60,000 nucleotides of DNA from assembly GCA_029204225.1 (NCBI GenBank), contig CM055096.1, positions 47,565,079 to 47,625,078 of the forward strand. The letters are read 5' to 3'. Numbering within the stretch: position 1 is the stretch's first letter; each line of letters opens with the position of its first letter. The notes beneath the pieces were generated by a model, which saw nothing but the letters and a program-made list of their open reading frames with translations, was not told where the DNA came from and did no database searches. Made by a program: the position numbers and the translations under genes. The DNA is from Diphasiastrum complanatum (taxonomy: Eukaryota > Streptophyta > Lycopodiopsida > Lycopodiales > Lycopodiaceae). Positions 1 to 10,620 of this stretch are shown here, one piece after another.

Positions 1-247
1 ACAGAGAAGCATGCAACTTATGTTCCCAATCTGATTTGCTAGCTTCAACTGTTTTCGTGAGCACGCTACATAGGATCTTATTGGATGATCCTGCCTGTCC
101 ATTACCGTGAGGATAATAAGCGTACCGGTTCTATGGATCACGAAGAATTTCTCCAACGGGACCTTGATGGTTTCATTGATGAAATGACTTTCGCGATCGC
201 TAACTATCTCCACCGGGCATCCAAAGCGCACAATGAAATTTTCATAG
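1..247 (-). pseudogene. Ty3/gypsy integrase, C-terminal part (separated half)
   Basis: Read on the minus strand from 247 down, this encodes the second half of a retroviral-type integrase core. YENF is followed by FGCPVEIVSDRESHF, the region of the second catalytic Asp, and then by a frame-disturbed region that resembles the usual PYHPxxNGQAES segment with the catalytic Glu. The first half of the same domain lies at 9578-10044 and stops exactly at the residues that would precede YENF. The two halves are therefore one gene split by the transposon at 248-9577. The gene continues out of the window on the left. Frame breaks after about residue 45 show it was decaying, before or after the split. 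Confidence 0.85.
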
Positions 248-282
248 CATTAGAGGAGTTCTCAATATCAAAAAGACCCTTT
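248..282 (+). repeat. Left terminal inverted repeat
   Basis: 35 bases are identical to the reverse complement of 9543-9577. After base 35 the two ends diverge: the left continues GTAAAGATAC and the right continues AAGGAATGCC. The left-end sequence, to about 375, recurs in diverged form at 32595-32720. Confidence 0.95.
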
Positions 283-631
283 GTAAAGATACTTTTATTT
301 TTTTTTCTTTAGTTTCAACCGTCACCAGGCCCAATCAAAATGCACAGATTTGAAATCTACGTAACGTAGTTCAAATTAACTAAAAAATAAAAATGCAATA
401 TAGAAAACTTTGAAATTTGTGTCCGGGCAGCATGGACGTATATAGTATAATGAAATTTTCTAACTATACTAGTTACAATTATAGAAATATAGTATGTACA
501 GTTACATAAAATATGGTATACGCAATAACTATGACTATGTTGGCATTCACATTAGATTAAATGTGATAAGAAAAACTAAAATTAAGTAACATATAAGAGA
601 GACTTTTGGCGCCCAAGCTTTGAAAATAGCA

Positions 632-1990
632 ATGGCAAGGAGACCCAGATTTACAATCGATTCTGTGATTTTTTACAATGAGAAAGATGAAGCTGATAGC
701 TGGAAGCCAACAAAATATACGAAAAACTCATGGGTATTGTTGCATCCATCATCAAAGGGCAATTTTTGACAAAAGAAAAGAGCAAAAATGACCTATAAAT
801 CTTATTGGAAAGCAAAAATTTTGGAGTTTAAGACTACCCCGAGAGGTCAATCGATATCAGAAGTCTTAGTGCAACATATATATATATGCATTTAGAAATC
901 AAAGTACATGATATCAATCCCCATGATCATCAAAAATGTAATTGTAAGTATATCAAAATATATGCACTCTACAGCAATCATAGGTGATTTTCTTTATTGA
1001 TGCTCTTCAGATTATGATTTAAATGCCTCAACATATATATATCCATCATGCATAAGTGAATGGGAGCCCGCACAATCACTTGCAGGAATATTAGATGTGA
1101 TTCACTCTGATGTTGGAAAGCTGCAATACAGAGGAAGAAGTCCAAAGGAACTTGCAGATTGTGGTATCTATTTTTATGAATCTTTATATACGCCACAAAC
1201 AAATGGAGGTTTTGGCAAGCTCGAAGCAATTCCATTGCCTAGTTTTCAAAGTAATGAGTGGCCTACTCCTGACAGCATTGTTTTTGAATCCTTGAGATGC
1301 AAGCTACTCATTGATATTAAAAATGCTATGAAAATAAGCACAGGTTCGAAAATTGTTTACCTAAGTTGGTTTATCTCATTGCATACATTTGTTGATTTTT
1401 TTTCGAGTGCTAGTGTTCGTAGGACACCAACTTTATTTGTTTGCAAGGATTTATCAGATGAGACTTTGTCAGATCTCATGGATCAAGGCTGGGATAGTAA
1501 AACAAATAATGACATAGAATGCAGGATTAAAAAGTCCTCAATGATCTTTCGTTATCATATCGAAAAGCAAATGCTCAATCTCACATTTAGCTACCAGAGA
1601 TACAAGAAAATTGAAGGTACATGGCTACCACTGGATCAAGACTTTGAAATAAATGGTCACACAAACCGAATGGAGATAAGCATTATCTACAATGAGGAAT
1701 ATTTGACTATGGTTGAGGTGGAAGAGCACTGGAAGCTTGATTTTATCAGAATAGAGCTCATGCTATTACAAACCAATCTACCAACATATTTCAAATTTAT
1801 CATAAACGGAAGACTCGTAAGTACTTTATGTTTATTGCCATTCCAAAATAGAACAAAATAATAGAAAATGTCATCATTTACAATTGCACATTCACTAATA
1901 TTTGCCATGTCACAGATGCGAAAAACACAAGAGCTGATAACGTGCTACAAAGATTTACCTACAACAATCACCATTGTGGGAGAACAATAG
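632..1990 (+). CDS. Unrecognised transposon gene 1
   Basis: I do not recognise this protein. A likely first exon opens with ATG near 632 (MARRPRFTIDS). The clearest exon is 1011-1816, bounded by an acceptor (tgctcttcag) and a donor (gtaagt). It encodes about 268 residues, including IHSDVGKLQYRGRSP, ADCGIYFYESLY and KLEAIPLPSFQ. A final exon, 1916-1990, follows a CACAG acceptor and ends TAG after 24 residues, in phase with the previous exon. The donor of exon 1 is not certain. The long open exon with correct splice borders shows a real gene rather than noise. It lies 380 bp inside the left end and converges on the histone-protease gene. It could be an accessory transposition or DNA-binding protein; nothing visible decides this. 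Confidence 0.6.
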
Positions 1991-2185
1991 TTTCAGATAA
2001 ACTTTAGTAAAAATCTGTGTATACACTCTTTCATTCAATAAATGAAAGCCCAAGTTGGGCATCTATACATGTATTTTGTGTTCCCAAATTCATAAACTGG
2101 AGCAGCATTTGATATATCAATGTATATTTTTCTATGAAGTCTATACATGTATTTTTCTTCTATGCTATCTATATTTTTTCTGATC

Positions 2186-3940
2186 TTAATTTAGTACAAC
2201 TACATCATCTTTTGCACCATCATCAATAACGGGAGGCTGAAGCCTTGCCCTAGACAATATACTCAGGATAATTTCTTGTCTAAATTTGTACACCTGGTTT
2301 GATGTGTACTCAGGAAGTGTAAACTGCAAAATAGAACATTCATGTATTAGTAATGGCCAATAACATCACCAGAATAGAAAACTAATCATGATTCCAAAAT
2401 GAGTATAAACAAAATTTTTTACCTTAGAAATATCAACATCTTGTTGAAGGATGAACCACTCAAAAAACAACTTGGCATTGTATAATGTGTACCACCCACA
2501 GCTGAATGAATCATTTTGCTGGGGTGACTGCAAAATAATTCAGCACACAAGAAATTAATTATGAAACAGAATGAATTAGATTGAAAGTATTTCATTAGAA
2601 TACTGATTTCAAAATGCTATTAAGAAAGACAGAGTTTACCTCCAAGCTGACGATCTGCCAGTCCACGGAATGGGGAACGTCTATAGGAATATATTTACTT
2701 AGATATGGAATGTATATATCTACATCCTTATGCGTATTTCTCGCCGAATTCATCTTGACACAAAAACGTTTAATAATATTATTTACAGATCTCTTGATAG
2801 AAATCAGGTTTAAACTCCAGTGGTCACTACAAAATAAGGTTGAAATGTTTTTAGTTGCAATTCTGAGAACTATTTTCATTGACAATGCCAATGTTAATGC
2901 ATAAAACAACAAGAAGCATTTAATATAACTTACTTCGTATGATAAGATATGAGCAGATACTTTGTTGCTAGTGTGAAGCCACTTGTCAGACACTGTGACA
3001 ATGTGTCATTGTTCTCCTTGAAAGCATGAAGCAGGAAGGTACTCTGCACCAGCAACTCATTTGATGAATCTCTTGCAATGTCATATTGCAAGAGTGTAAG
3101 TCCGGACTCTATCACAGGATCACTGATAGAAGCATGTCTGTCTTTGAGATCCAGGCAATCTAGAACTCTAAAATTAATACTAAAATCAAGTTCATCTAGT
3201 CTAAAACAAAAAGGAGTACCAATTGTATCTATAGCATTCGATATGTCTTTCTCAAATTTAAGATAATCATCCGAATCTATATATGTATCAAAATTGGGAG
3301 GAGGAGGAGGTGGTGGATGTGTAGTATCTACAGCAATTATAGGAGTATCCAAAACATAGGTAGCTATATTTACAACATTATCAACAGCAACATTATCTAC
3401 AATGGATTCTGGGATAGGCTTCACAGAATCTGAAGGGTTAGGCTTCACTTTCTTAGGAGCACGCTTGGGGGCTGTCTGCTTCCTAGGACGCTTCGTAGGA
3501 AGATTAGTCCTATCTACAGGAGTTGGTCTACGAGCAGCAGGTTGAGATACATGTAACTTACAGTACCTATCCCTCGTTCTCATCAGAAGCTGAAAATCCT
3601 TGGGCATTATGGTAACCCTCTTAGTATGGATGGCAAGCAAAAAAGAATCCTAAAAAAAAAAGCTAATATAATCTTCAGCAGCCTCCTGAAGGCACTGAAG
3701 AGCACTCGGTGTGAATCTAACGTGCTGTCCGAGATCATTTCTTGTTATGTTTAGGACAGCACGGTAGAATGGAACTCTTGGGATCAATAGAGCTGTTGAC
3801 CTCTGATACTTGCGTATCTCAGAGAGCCACCTTCTACGGTTGTGCGTTCTAGGTCTAGCAGGTGGTGTGATGACAACCGCAGGAGATGAGGATGAGCCAG
3901 GAGAGAAGAAGTCCCTCCTTGTCTGCTTTCTCCTATCCAT
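2186..3940 (-). pseudogene. Histone H3/CENH3-like domain fused to Ulp1-type cysteine protease (one nonsense codon)
   Basis: Four exons on the minus strand (3940-2934, 2826-2640, 2527-2423, 2323-2186) have GT/AG borders and matching phases, giving 478 codons. Residues 1-135 are an H3-type histone: the start MDRRKQTRR mirrors the H3 tail around Lys4, then [18 protein letters not shown] (alpha-N), [10 protein letters not shown] (alpha-2) and LAIHTKRVTIMPKDFQL (alpha-3). An intact histone of this kind would bind DNA with H4. A basic Lys/Arg/Pro linker, a polyproline run and an acidic stretch follow. Residues 337-478 are a Ulp1/C48 protease: DHWSL (His), PQQND (Gln) and SCGWYTL (Cys), with His and Cys 70 residues apart as in SUMO proteases; the catalytic Asp cannot be placed. 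A TAG at 3650-3652 interrupts the histone fold, with both sides in the same frame. The fusion is seen; its role is unknown. Confidence 0.85.
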
Positions 3941-4772
3941 GGGCGTGAACTATGTGATAGTGGACTTGTGCGTGAAGGTTAGGATGAGAAGGGAGGGATG
4001 ATAAAGAACTCATAGAGGAATGCTATGTATGGACAGAATGTACGGTATATCGGACCTATGCGAGCCGAATATCAGAGAGAACGATTAGATTTGAGAAAAG
4101 ACGCACAAGTGCGTTATGGGGTGACACGTAGGCAGATGTATCGGACCTGTGCACATGGAAGACAGTAGGAGGAATTTCGATTGTGAAGGGTGCGCACAAA
4201 TGCGATATGTGGAGCGAAAAAAAAAGTGAAAAAAATTCATCGGAATTTGTGATTTTATATCGGGGTTCGCACGTGCGAAAGAACGTCCTGTCACACGTGT
4301 GGGAGTTGTACGGACAAATGCGAGAGCGACATGTATCACCTTGTCAGATTACACGTGTGGGATTTGTACGATCGAATGCGAGAGCGGTACGTGTTTATGA
4401 GCAATCGAATGAACACGCGACACGTGTCCAGGTGTCATTTCACGCGTGTGCAGGTGTCATCTCACACGTGCCTGCGCCTGTTGTCCAATTGAAAGTAGAC
4501 ACGTGTCTTAAGTCCGTTGACCACATGTGCAAAAATTTAGTATAAATGGCACAAAAATCGAATAATTTTTTACCTTTTCCGTTCTCGAAATTTGTGACAT
4601 ATCGCTTTTGTGTGCGCTCATTGCTGTTCGTTTGCTTGTAACTATACCTACTCGCGCACAAGTGCGATATTTTGTATCTGTCTGCCGTACATATCCATCT
4701 TCTGTGCCATTTTGATAGTTAGTTTTGGTTCAGTTCTCCCGCGCGCACAAGTGCGATATTCACGTTACTGCC
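3941..4772. promoter_or_regulatory. Divergent promoter region with repeated palindromic sites
   Basis: This 832-bp spacer separates two divergent transposon genes. It is crowded with short palindromes. GCACAAGTGCG or GCACAAATGCG followed by ATAT occurs near 4100, 4190, 4653 and 4741. ACACGTGTG-type sites (CACGTG core) occur near 4290, 4350, 4410 and 4500, and further ACGTGTG/ACGCGTG variants lie between. A TATAAAT box at about 4541 suits the plus-strand gene starting at 4773. No such density is seen elsewhere in the element. The sites are probably binding sites for a regulator, of the host or encoded by the element. Confidence 0.6.
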
Positions 4773-6288
4773 ATGGCCTCTTCCTCATCATCCTCACGAG
4801 AATTAGGCTTGAGTTCATTTCTGAGTGAATTTGGGATTACTGAAAACCTAGACTACTTCCACAGTCTATTCAGGCCATATCTACATGTTTTCAGGACTGC
4901 ACAACCAAATTCTGACGTATTTTATGAACATTATGTCAAATTCAGAGATATACTTAGCAAGCCTGTTTTCTCCATAGGTCCACTCCAGTACATGCATTAT
5001 ACTGATCTTGTTCATTTCTCCTCAACTTTTAGACATAGACTGGATAGAATGTTCACCAAATTGTTTGATCTTTTCAAAAGTAGTTCAATGTGTCCGTATT
5101 GCAACAAGAAATGTTGATTGGTTGAATATCAGAGTGGTTTCGTACTTTTTCTGTTAGTTCAGATCCCAGATGATGATAAAGTTCCTGTTGCTGACCCTCC
5201 TTTTGCACCCTTCTCTGTTCAGTCAGCCATTAAGGATATCAGTCACTTTCTTATCGACACTCCTGATAAAGAAGGTGACTTCATTGATGTAAATACTGAT
5301 GTTCTCCGGGATTCTTTTATTGGCCAAAATACATCTGATGATGAATCCAAATATATGGAGGATTCGACATGTCTTTTTAATTTGTTTGTATATTATATTA
5401 ATGACGATGTATATTTTACTACTACTGATTTATGTAAATTTTTTGACTATTGCGAGGACGAGATTCTATGTTTATTATCCGGCACAATTTCTGAATTCTC
5501 CGACTTTGTAGATTTTGAGACAGATGACCTTGTTGCTGGTATTGATTTTGATGATGAGGAGGGACTTATGACCGATGAAGAATGTCTGAATAAGACTTTA
5601 TCAAATATAGCTGAGGATGGGAGAGACAGACCATCCGATGAAGAATTCACGGCATTTCAATCCCAGATGGGCTTCCCTCGTCCATCATTAATGCACTTCA
5701 CTAATGATTCCACTTCAATACGTGGTAATTATATTAATCATCCTGATCTGGTTGCTGCTGATGATGAAGATTGTGTAAGTGTTTAATCTTCCTTGCATTT
5801 AAATGTTTTTAATCACTGAATGTGTTTTTGCTAACATATTTCCTATGCAGGATGCTCTCACAATAGATGATTTTGCTGCGAGACGAGGTGGTTTCAGACA
5901 ACACGCATCCTCGTTCCAGAGGGACAGTGGACTGGGCCACTATCTTAGGCATTTCTTAAAGAATGAGATCTGTATTGCTCATTCCAAGCTGAGCCCAGTC
6001 GAGGAGAGTCTTATAATGACAATTAAAGCTTTATCATTTTATCTAGGAGGACATAAATTTATTAAGACAAATAAGATCATTTTTGTCAAAAGATTTTATG
6101 TTTTGAACATTTTAGGCTTTACTGATGGGAATGTTCCTTTAAGGAGCTCTCATTATTCATTGTATTCCACTTATATTGAGCTTAGTGGAAATAAGGATAA
6201 TGCACATCTATTAGATGCATACGCTAGCAGAGAATTTCTTCATGACAATACTACCATAGAATCTGATACAAGATCTTATGATGAATAA
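4773..6288 (+). CDS. Unrecognised acidic transposon protein (gene 3)
   Basis: The ATG at 4773 opens a Ser-rich start (MASSSSSSRELG). Exon 1 runs to about 5110. Exon 2, 5163-5774, follows a gttagttcag acceptor and ends at GTAAGT. Exon 3, 5851-6288, follows ctatgcag and ends at TAA. Exons 2 and 3 join in phase. The donor of the first, roughly 50-60-bp, intron is not clear; the frame closes at 5117 without a good GT in phase, so this copy may be damaged there. The protein is very acidic in the middle (VAGIDFDDEEG, AADDEDC), has a short Cys pair in exon 1 (CPYC) and no domain I know. It shares the palindrome-rich promoter with the histone-protease gene. Roles such as chaperone, transcription factor or transposition accessory are all open. 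Confidence 0.6.
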
Positions 6289-6429
6289 CTGACACTTTGT
6301 ATTTTGGTATAATACAATCAATACATTTACATTGAATATTTCTCCTCTCTTGTTCAATGAATTTGCAAAGCAATTCTCAGCATGTCATGATGATCTTCTA
6401 CTCAGCAATGATGATCTTCTATTCAACAA

Positions 6430-9053
6430 TCATCTAATTTTCTCTTCCTGTATGAACTTGCATGCTTTTCTAAACTTGTTGTATTGTGTGGACTTTGTTA
6501 TATGTCGAATATGAACTCTGCGGTAGAACCACTGAAACAATGGACAAATGTAGTTTCGATTTTCATTGGTTCCCTCATGTTGTGTATTTCGATGCAATGC
6601 TGCTCGTGCTTGCCAGTGTGACTTCTCCATCCCTTGTGATGACCATACACTCAAGCTTCCATATGTATTTTCAAAAAATGTTGTATGATCTTTTAGTATG
6701 TGCTGCATATGTCAAAATCATAATGCTAGTCTTATGTTTGGATCTAAATATATATGAAAATTTTATACTAACCATGTAATGAGTGATGTGATCTTCTTCC
6801 CATGCTTTTGATATTGCATTAACAAACTCAACACAAGTCCTTTGGACAGTTTTCTTATCAATATCAGAGTATTTTTCTTTTTTTAAAATAGCAATCATAC
6901 TCTCAAGCTTTTTCCATACATCAACTTTTAGTACTCTGGTTTTGCCATCTTTCTCAAAGTCCTGAGTGGCAGCAATAATATCTGTCCAGACTGAGTGTTG
7001 AATATTAGAAGCCTTACCAGTATGATTTGATAGAAAACGACGTGCTTTTGCTCCTACTATGCTTGGCTTAGTTGGCATGTTCTCATTCTTTCCTAAAAGC
7101 TTTTCATCTTTTTGAATTTTGACATGTCCTTTATGGAGTCCTGCTTTTGATAAAACATCTTCTAATCGAGAGATAGCTTCCTTTTCTAATGATGTTGGCT
7201 TAATATTCCAAGCAAAAATATATGAAGATAAATTATCTTTTCTATTAATCTAACTTCTGCATGAAGAGTGCAAACATGCACATTTTTTAAGGGGATAGGC
7301 AGCACAGGCTTCCAGTTTGGATTTGCATATTCTCTAGTAATTCATGTACTCCTAATTACATCTTTTGCCATTTTCATGCAGTACAAACAAGGGCGTTTTG
7401 ATGTAGCACCGTGAGAGACATTATACATACATTTCAATGTTTTCAAATCACCTGCTAAGTGTCATTCAACGTTGAAGTCTCCAACTCCTGGAACATTGAG
7501 AAGTCCTCCATCCATATGGTCCTTGATGATCCTAGGATAAAATGTCCTTGAGAATATCCATGATAATATATCATGATCCTCTTTCAGCACCTGTCCAAAG
7601 AATTAATCAGACTTAGTTTACAATGTATTAATACTATTCAATGAATGTAATGTAATAATGAGGCTAGTTACCTGAAACGCTGCCAACCACCATATATCAT
7701 TTTCTGACTGGACACTGAATTTGAAATCTTCTTGGTTCTCTGTTTGTGATAGGGCACCATTCATGAGAGTTATACTAATCATTTCCATCTTCTGCCCTTT
7801 CACAATTTCTGACTCATCTAACTTAAGTACTATGATTATTTTGCCATTCACCTTTTCATAGGTTATAACATAGAATGTGACGATGTATCTCAGCAAGTAA
7901 TTTAGATCAACAAATAAATTGTTTGATGAATTATAGAATATCAATCTTCCATCAGTTTCATACACCTCCTCAATATGAAATGGAGTTCCAGTGATCTTAT
8001 GCATACCTATGTTTAATGTATCTCTCTCTTTCTTCAAGTGATATGTCCTAGGGATTGGGACTTTTCTAATTTGAACTTGCTTAAAAGCTTCTCTAATTAG
8101 TTTAAATATTGTTGCATATGCTTCCCTACTAATACCTGCAAAATCACAAGCACCCTAAATATAGTCTTATCTAAAATATTTTGAATGTCCACCATCAAAG
8201 ACTCTACTATTTTACACTTTACATTTGAAATCCTGTTGTTCATCATAATACGCTCAGTGGATTTGCAAGTCAATATTGTGCCCAATGACATTCCTAGTGA
8301 AACATTGTCTTTAATGTTCCGAGGAGCTACTAATGCAGATTTGCAAAAAAAATAGATAGTTAACAGAATATCACCATAGCTGAAATCCAAATGTCATTGA
8401 AAAACTTACAAAATTTAGAATATGCTTACTTGAATGCACAGATCCTTCTATTTCGATAACCTCCTTTAAAAGCGTTTGAATATCCTTGCAACTTTGTCAC
8501 TTTCGCTTCTTACTTTCAGCCTTCTTCTTTACCAAATCCACATCCTTCAGTAATTGTAAGTTTTCAATATGAATAGACTGTAAGACTGATTGCATTTGTT
8601 CTAGTTCTGATTTATATTGATTGTTATCTTCTGTAATGATTCATTATTTTTTTTAAGTTTTTCATTTTCTTCTAACGTCTTTTGGAGATGACAATCTCTA
8701 TTCTGACAATAAGAGGATATCTGAATTAACTCACCTTCTAAAAAGTGAACTTTATTTATATAAAGTTGTTTTTCATGGTTTTGCAATCTTTCACAATATC
8801 CTAGTAATCCACAATGCCCATTGCATATCCATGTAACTAAATGAGTTATTGAAGAGAATGTGGGATGTGTCAAAGTGCTTGGATCTTGTGGATATAATGT
8901 TCCATCTGTCCACAAATCCAAGTTTTTCTTTCCTTCTGCCCTGTAACAAGAACGATCTTTAGCAGATATTTGAACTCCTTTGCCTCCTCTTCTATGCAAA
9001 GGTGCCAAATCAATAGGGATATCCACATGTAGATGATATAATGTCATCATCAA
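6430..9053 (-). pseudogene. DDE-type transposase of the 248-9577 element (decayed)
   Basis: Conceptual exons run from an ATG at 9053 down to a stop at 6430. The N-terminal part holds CNGHCGLLGYC, then a long coiled coil. The middle part has VLKLDESEIVKGQ (candidate first Asp) and AGDLKTLKCMYNV followed by PCLYC, a CxxC (candidate second Asp with a zinc insert). The sequence CTLHAEVRLIEK follows. The last exon has QGMEKSHWQARAAL, a good candidate for the catalytic Glu. This order, Asp, Asp-CxxC, Glu-xx-His, is that of a DDE/RNase H-fold transposase. TGA codons at 7463-7465 and near 7342, a frameshift near 8150 and one in the coiled coil show this copy is inactive. A clear homologue lies at 33300-34640. 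Exact family is not assigned; KDZ-like is a weak suggestion. Confidence 0.75.
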
Positions 9054-9542
9054 AATAATAATAGAGTAATCAGTTGCATCAAAGTACTATGACCAGATTC
9101 TATGAAGCAAAATAAAATACTCATCTTTGATTATATTATATAATAAGTCCGATTAATCCAATATCCATGCTTGTATGCTTGATTCAAATTTGGAAATGGC
9201 ACTCATTTTTTCATTCCAATAGATAGTTGGCGCTCATATTTCCATTCTCATGGAAGGAATGCATATGTAAACATTTTGCTATTTTTCCTGATTTGAATTT
9301 GGGGATGGCGGTCATATTCTAGATCCAGTGAAAATACTGCTCTTTTCATAACCAATGGAGGGAATATTTTTGAATTTAGTCAAGTTATACTGCGAACTGT
9401 TAATAGTTCTTAACTGTGACTATCGACATTGTGGTTAGATCATTGGGAGTTGGAGAGGCCTTAGGAGTGGTGTGGGCAAGCAAATAAATAATATCGTTTT
9501 CTTTTATTTTAATATTTTTGTATATCCTACATGGCATTCCTT
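9054..9542. other. Transposon right subterminal region, no gene
   Basis: This AT-rich stretch lies between the transposase start and the right terminal repeat. It would hold the transposase promoter. I see no open frame, only loosely repeated phrases such as GGCGCTCATATTTCCATTC near 9230 and a similar GGCGGTCATATTC near 9306, which may be subterminal binding motifs. Confidence 0.4.
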
Positions 9543-9577
9543 AAAGGGTCTTTTTGATATTGAGAACTCCTCTAATG
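9543..9577 (-). repeat. Right terminal inverted repeat
   Basis: 35 bases are the exact reverse complement of 248-282. The next bases inward, AAGGAATGCCATGTAGGA on the minus strand, recur near 33121 beside a diverged terminus at 33080. This marks the transposase-side end of the family. Confidence 0.95.
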
Positions 9578-10044
9578 AGGAATTTGGCAGTTGTCCTAGC
9601 ATCAGGTATTCTTACTGCCTTGCCTTCGACCCAGTTGGTGAGATAGTCCATGGCTACGATTGTGTACCGAGCGTGGGTACTTCTTGCTGCAGGGTGAATT
9701 GGACCCATGTAATCCAATCCCCACTTTTCGAATGGTGCTTGGGCTAAGACCGGGTGTAGTAGATCATAATTCAATCTCGTTGGTCTCCTTTCCCTTTGGC
9801 ACACATCGCACTTCCTCAGGTATTCCTCTGTATCATTATGAATTGTTGGCCACCAACATTCTGATTGTAGAATCTTGCGAACTGTAATGTCGAATGCAAA
9901 ATGGCCTCCACCTATGCCTTCATGTGAAAGCGAAATGATTTGGGTGGTCTCATGTGGAAGAATACACCGCCGAAGAATCCCATCTAGTCCTCTTTGATAC
10001 AATTGGTCGGCAATCAACTGATAAGGTCTAGCTTTCGAGATCAA
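9578..10044 (-). pseudogene. Gypsy A integrase, N-terminal part
   Basis: About 155 residues are open on the minus strand. The zinc-binding part shows LSHEGIGGGHFAF (His pair) and CDVCQRER (Cys pair). The core starts with WGLDYMGPIHPAARS, whose Asp is the first catalytic residue, then YTIVAMDYLTNWVEGKAV. It ends at TTAKFL, where the DNA transposon interrupts it; the rest is at 1-247. Its product would insert retrotransposon cDNA into the genome. Confidence 0.9.
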
Positions 10045-10202
10045 TTTCTACTGATTCGCCTCTGGTAGTGACTTGTCTGGTTGGCCTCGCATTAGATATT
10101 CAACAATGTCAGCAGCCCATTCCGATACTGTTTCCACGTAAAATAAGACAGCATCAAAGCCAGCTCATCGTCGGGTTGGGTTGCAACCTCCTTTCCCTTG
10201 AT

Positions 10203-10620
10203 TCATGACACATGATCTGCCATGTAGTGTTGTTTTTCCTTGCGGACTACTATCCAAAAATCAAACTCCAACAACAGAAGTAACCATCTAGTGATTCTCT
10301 CTGTGTTGCAAGTTTTGTTAACGAGATAGAACAAGGGTTGATGGTCTGTATAAAAAGCAAAATGTGTGGCCATCAAATAGTGCCAAAATTTCTTAACCGC
10401 ATAGATCATTGCCAATGCTTTCCGCTCTGTGGTTGAATAATTCATTTCTATATCACTGAGCTGTCAGCTTGCAAATCGGATTGGAAAATCCTTTTTGTGT
10501 TCTCCTGGCTGGGTTAAGACTGCTCCAATTGCATACTTCGATGCGTTCGTATGCACATGAAACTCAATGGACCAATTGGGTGGACATAAGATTGGTGTTG
10601 AACTGAAAAGCCTTTAAGGC
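10203..10620 (-). pseudogene. Gypsy A RNase H fragment
   Basis: The minus strand encodes MNYSTTERKALAMIYAVKKF and FAFYTDHQPLFYLVNK, the standard C-terminal part of the gypsy RNase H. The upstream part, at about 10450-10620, reads in other frames (SKYAIGAVLTQPG-like). It would remove the RNA strand during cDNA synthesis. It is broken by frameshifts. Confidence 0.85.

Larger units (their letters stand above)
248..9577. mobile_element. 9.33 kb DNA transposon with 35-bp terminal inverted repeats
   Basis: The two ends are perfect inverted copies of 35 bp starting CATTAGAGGAGTTC. The element sits inside a gypsy integrase gene, and removing it reconnects the integrase reading frame exactly (KFL then YENF), so the borders are well fixed. 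It carries four genes in the order plus (632-1990), minus (2186-3940, histone H3-like plus Ulp1 protease), plus (4773-6288), minus (6430-9053, DDE transposase). The left flank ends in AG and the right flank begins with AG, so there is either no target duplication or a 2-bp AG duplication. No superfamily could be assigned. The transposase Asp-Asp(CxxC)-Glu layout and a Ulp1 partner recall the KDZ (Kyakuja-Dileera-Zisupton) group, but that is only an analogy. Confidence 0.9.

Noticed and set aside
85-312. 75-codon plus-strand frame at the left edge
   Set aside because: The minus strand encodes a recognisable integrase here, and the frame runs across the transposon border.
3640-3660. Reading the T10-TAG in the histone gene as an intron 3' splice site
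   Set aside because: It looks like an acceptor, but no donor exists upstream without removing the conserved alpha-2 helix, and the frame continues across the stop without any excision.
248-9577. Helitron or Polinton
   Set aside because: The perfect 35-bp inverted ends exclude a Helitron; there is no protein-primed polymerase or retroviral-type integrase of its own as in Polintons.
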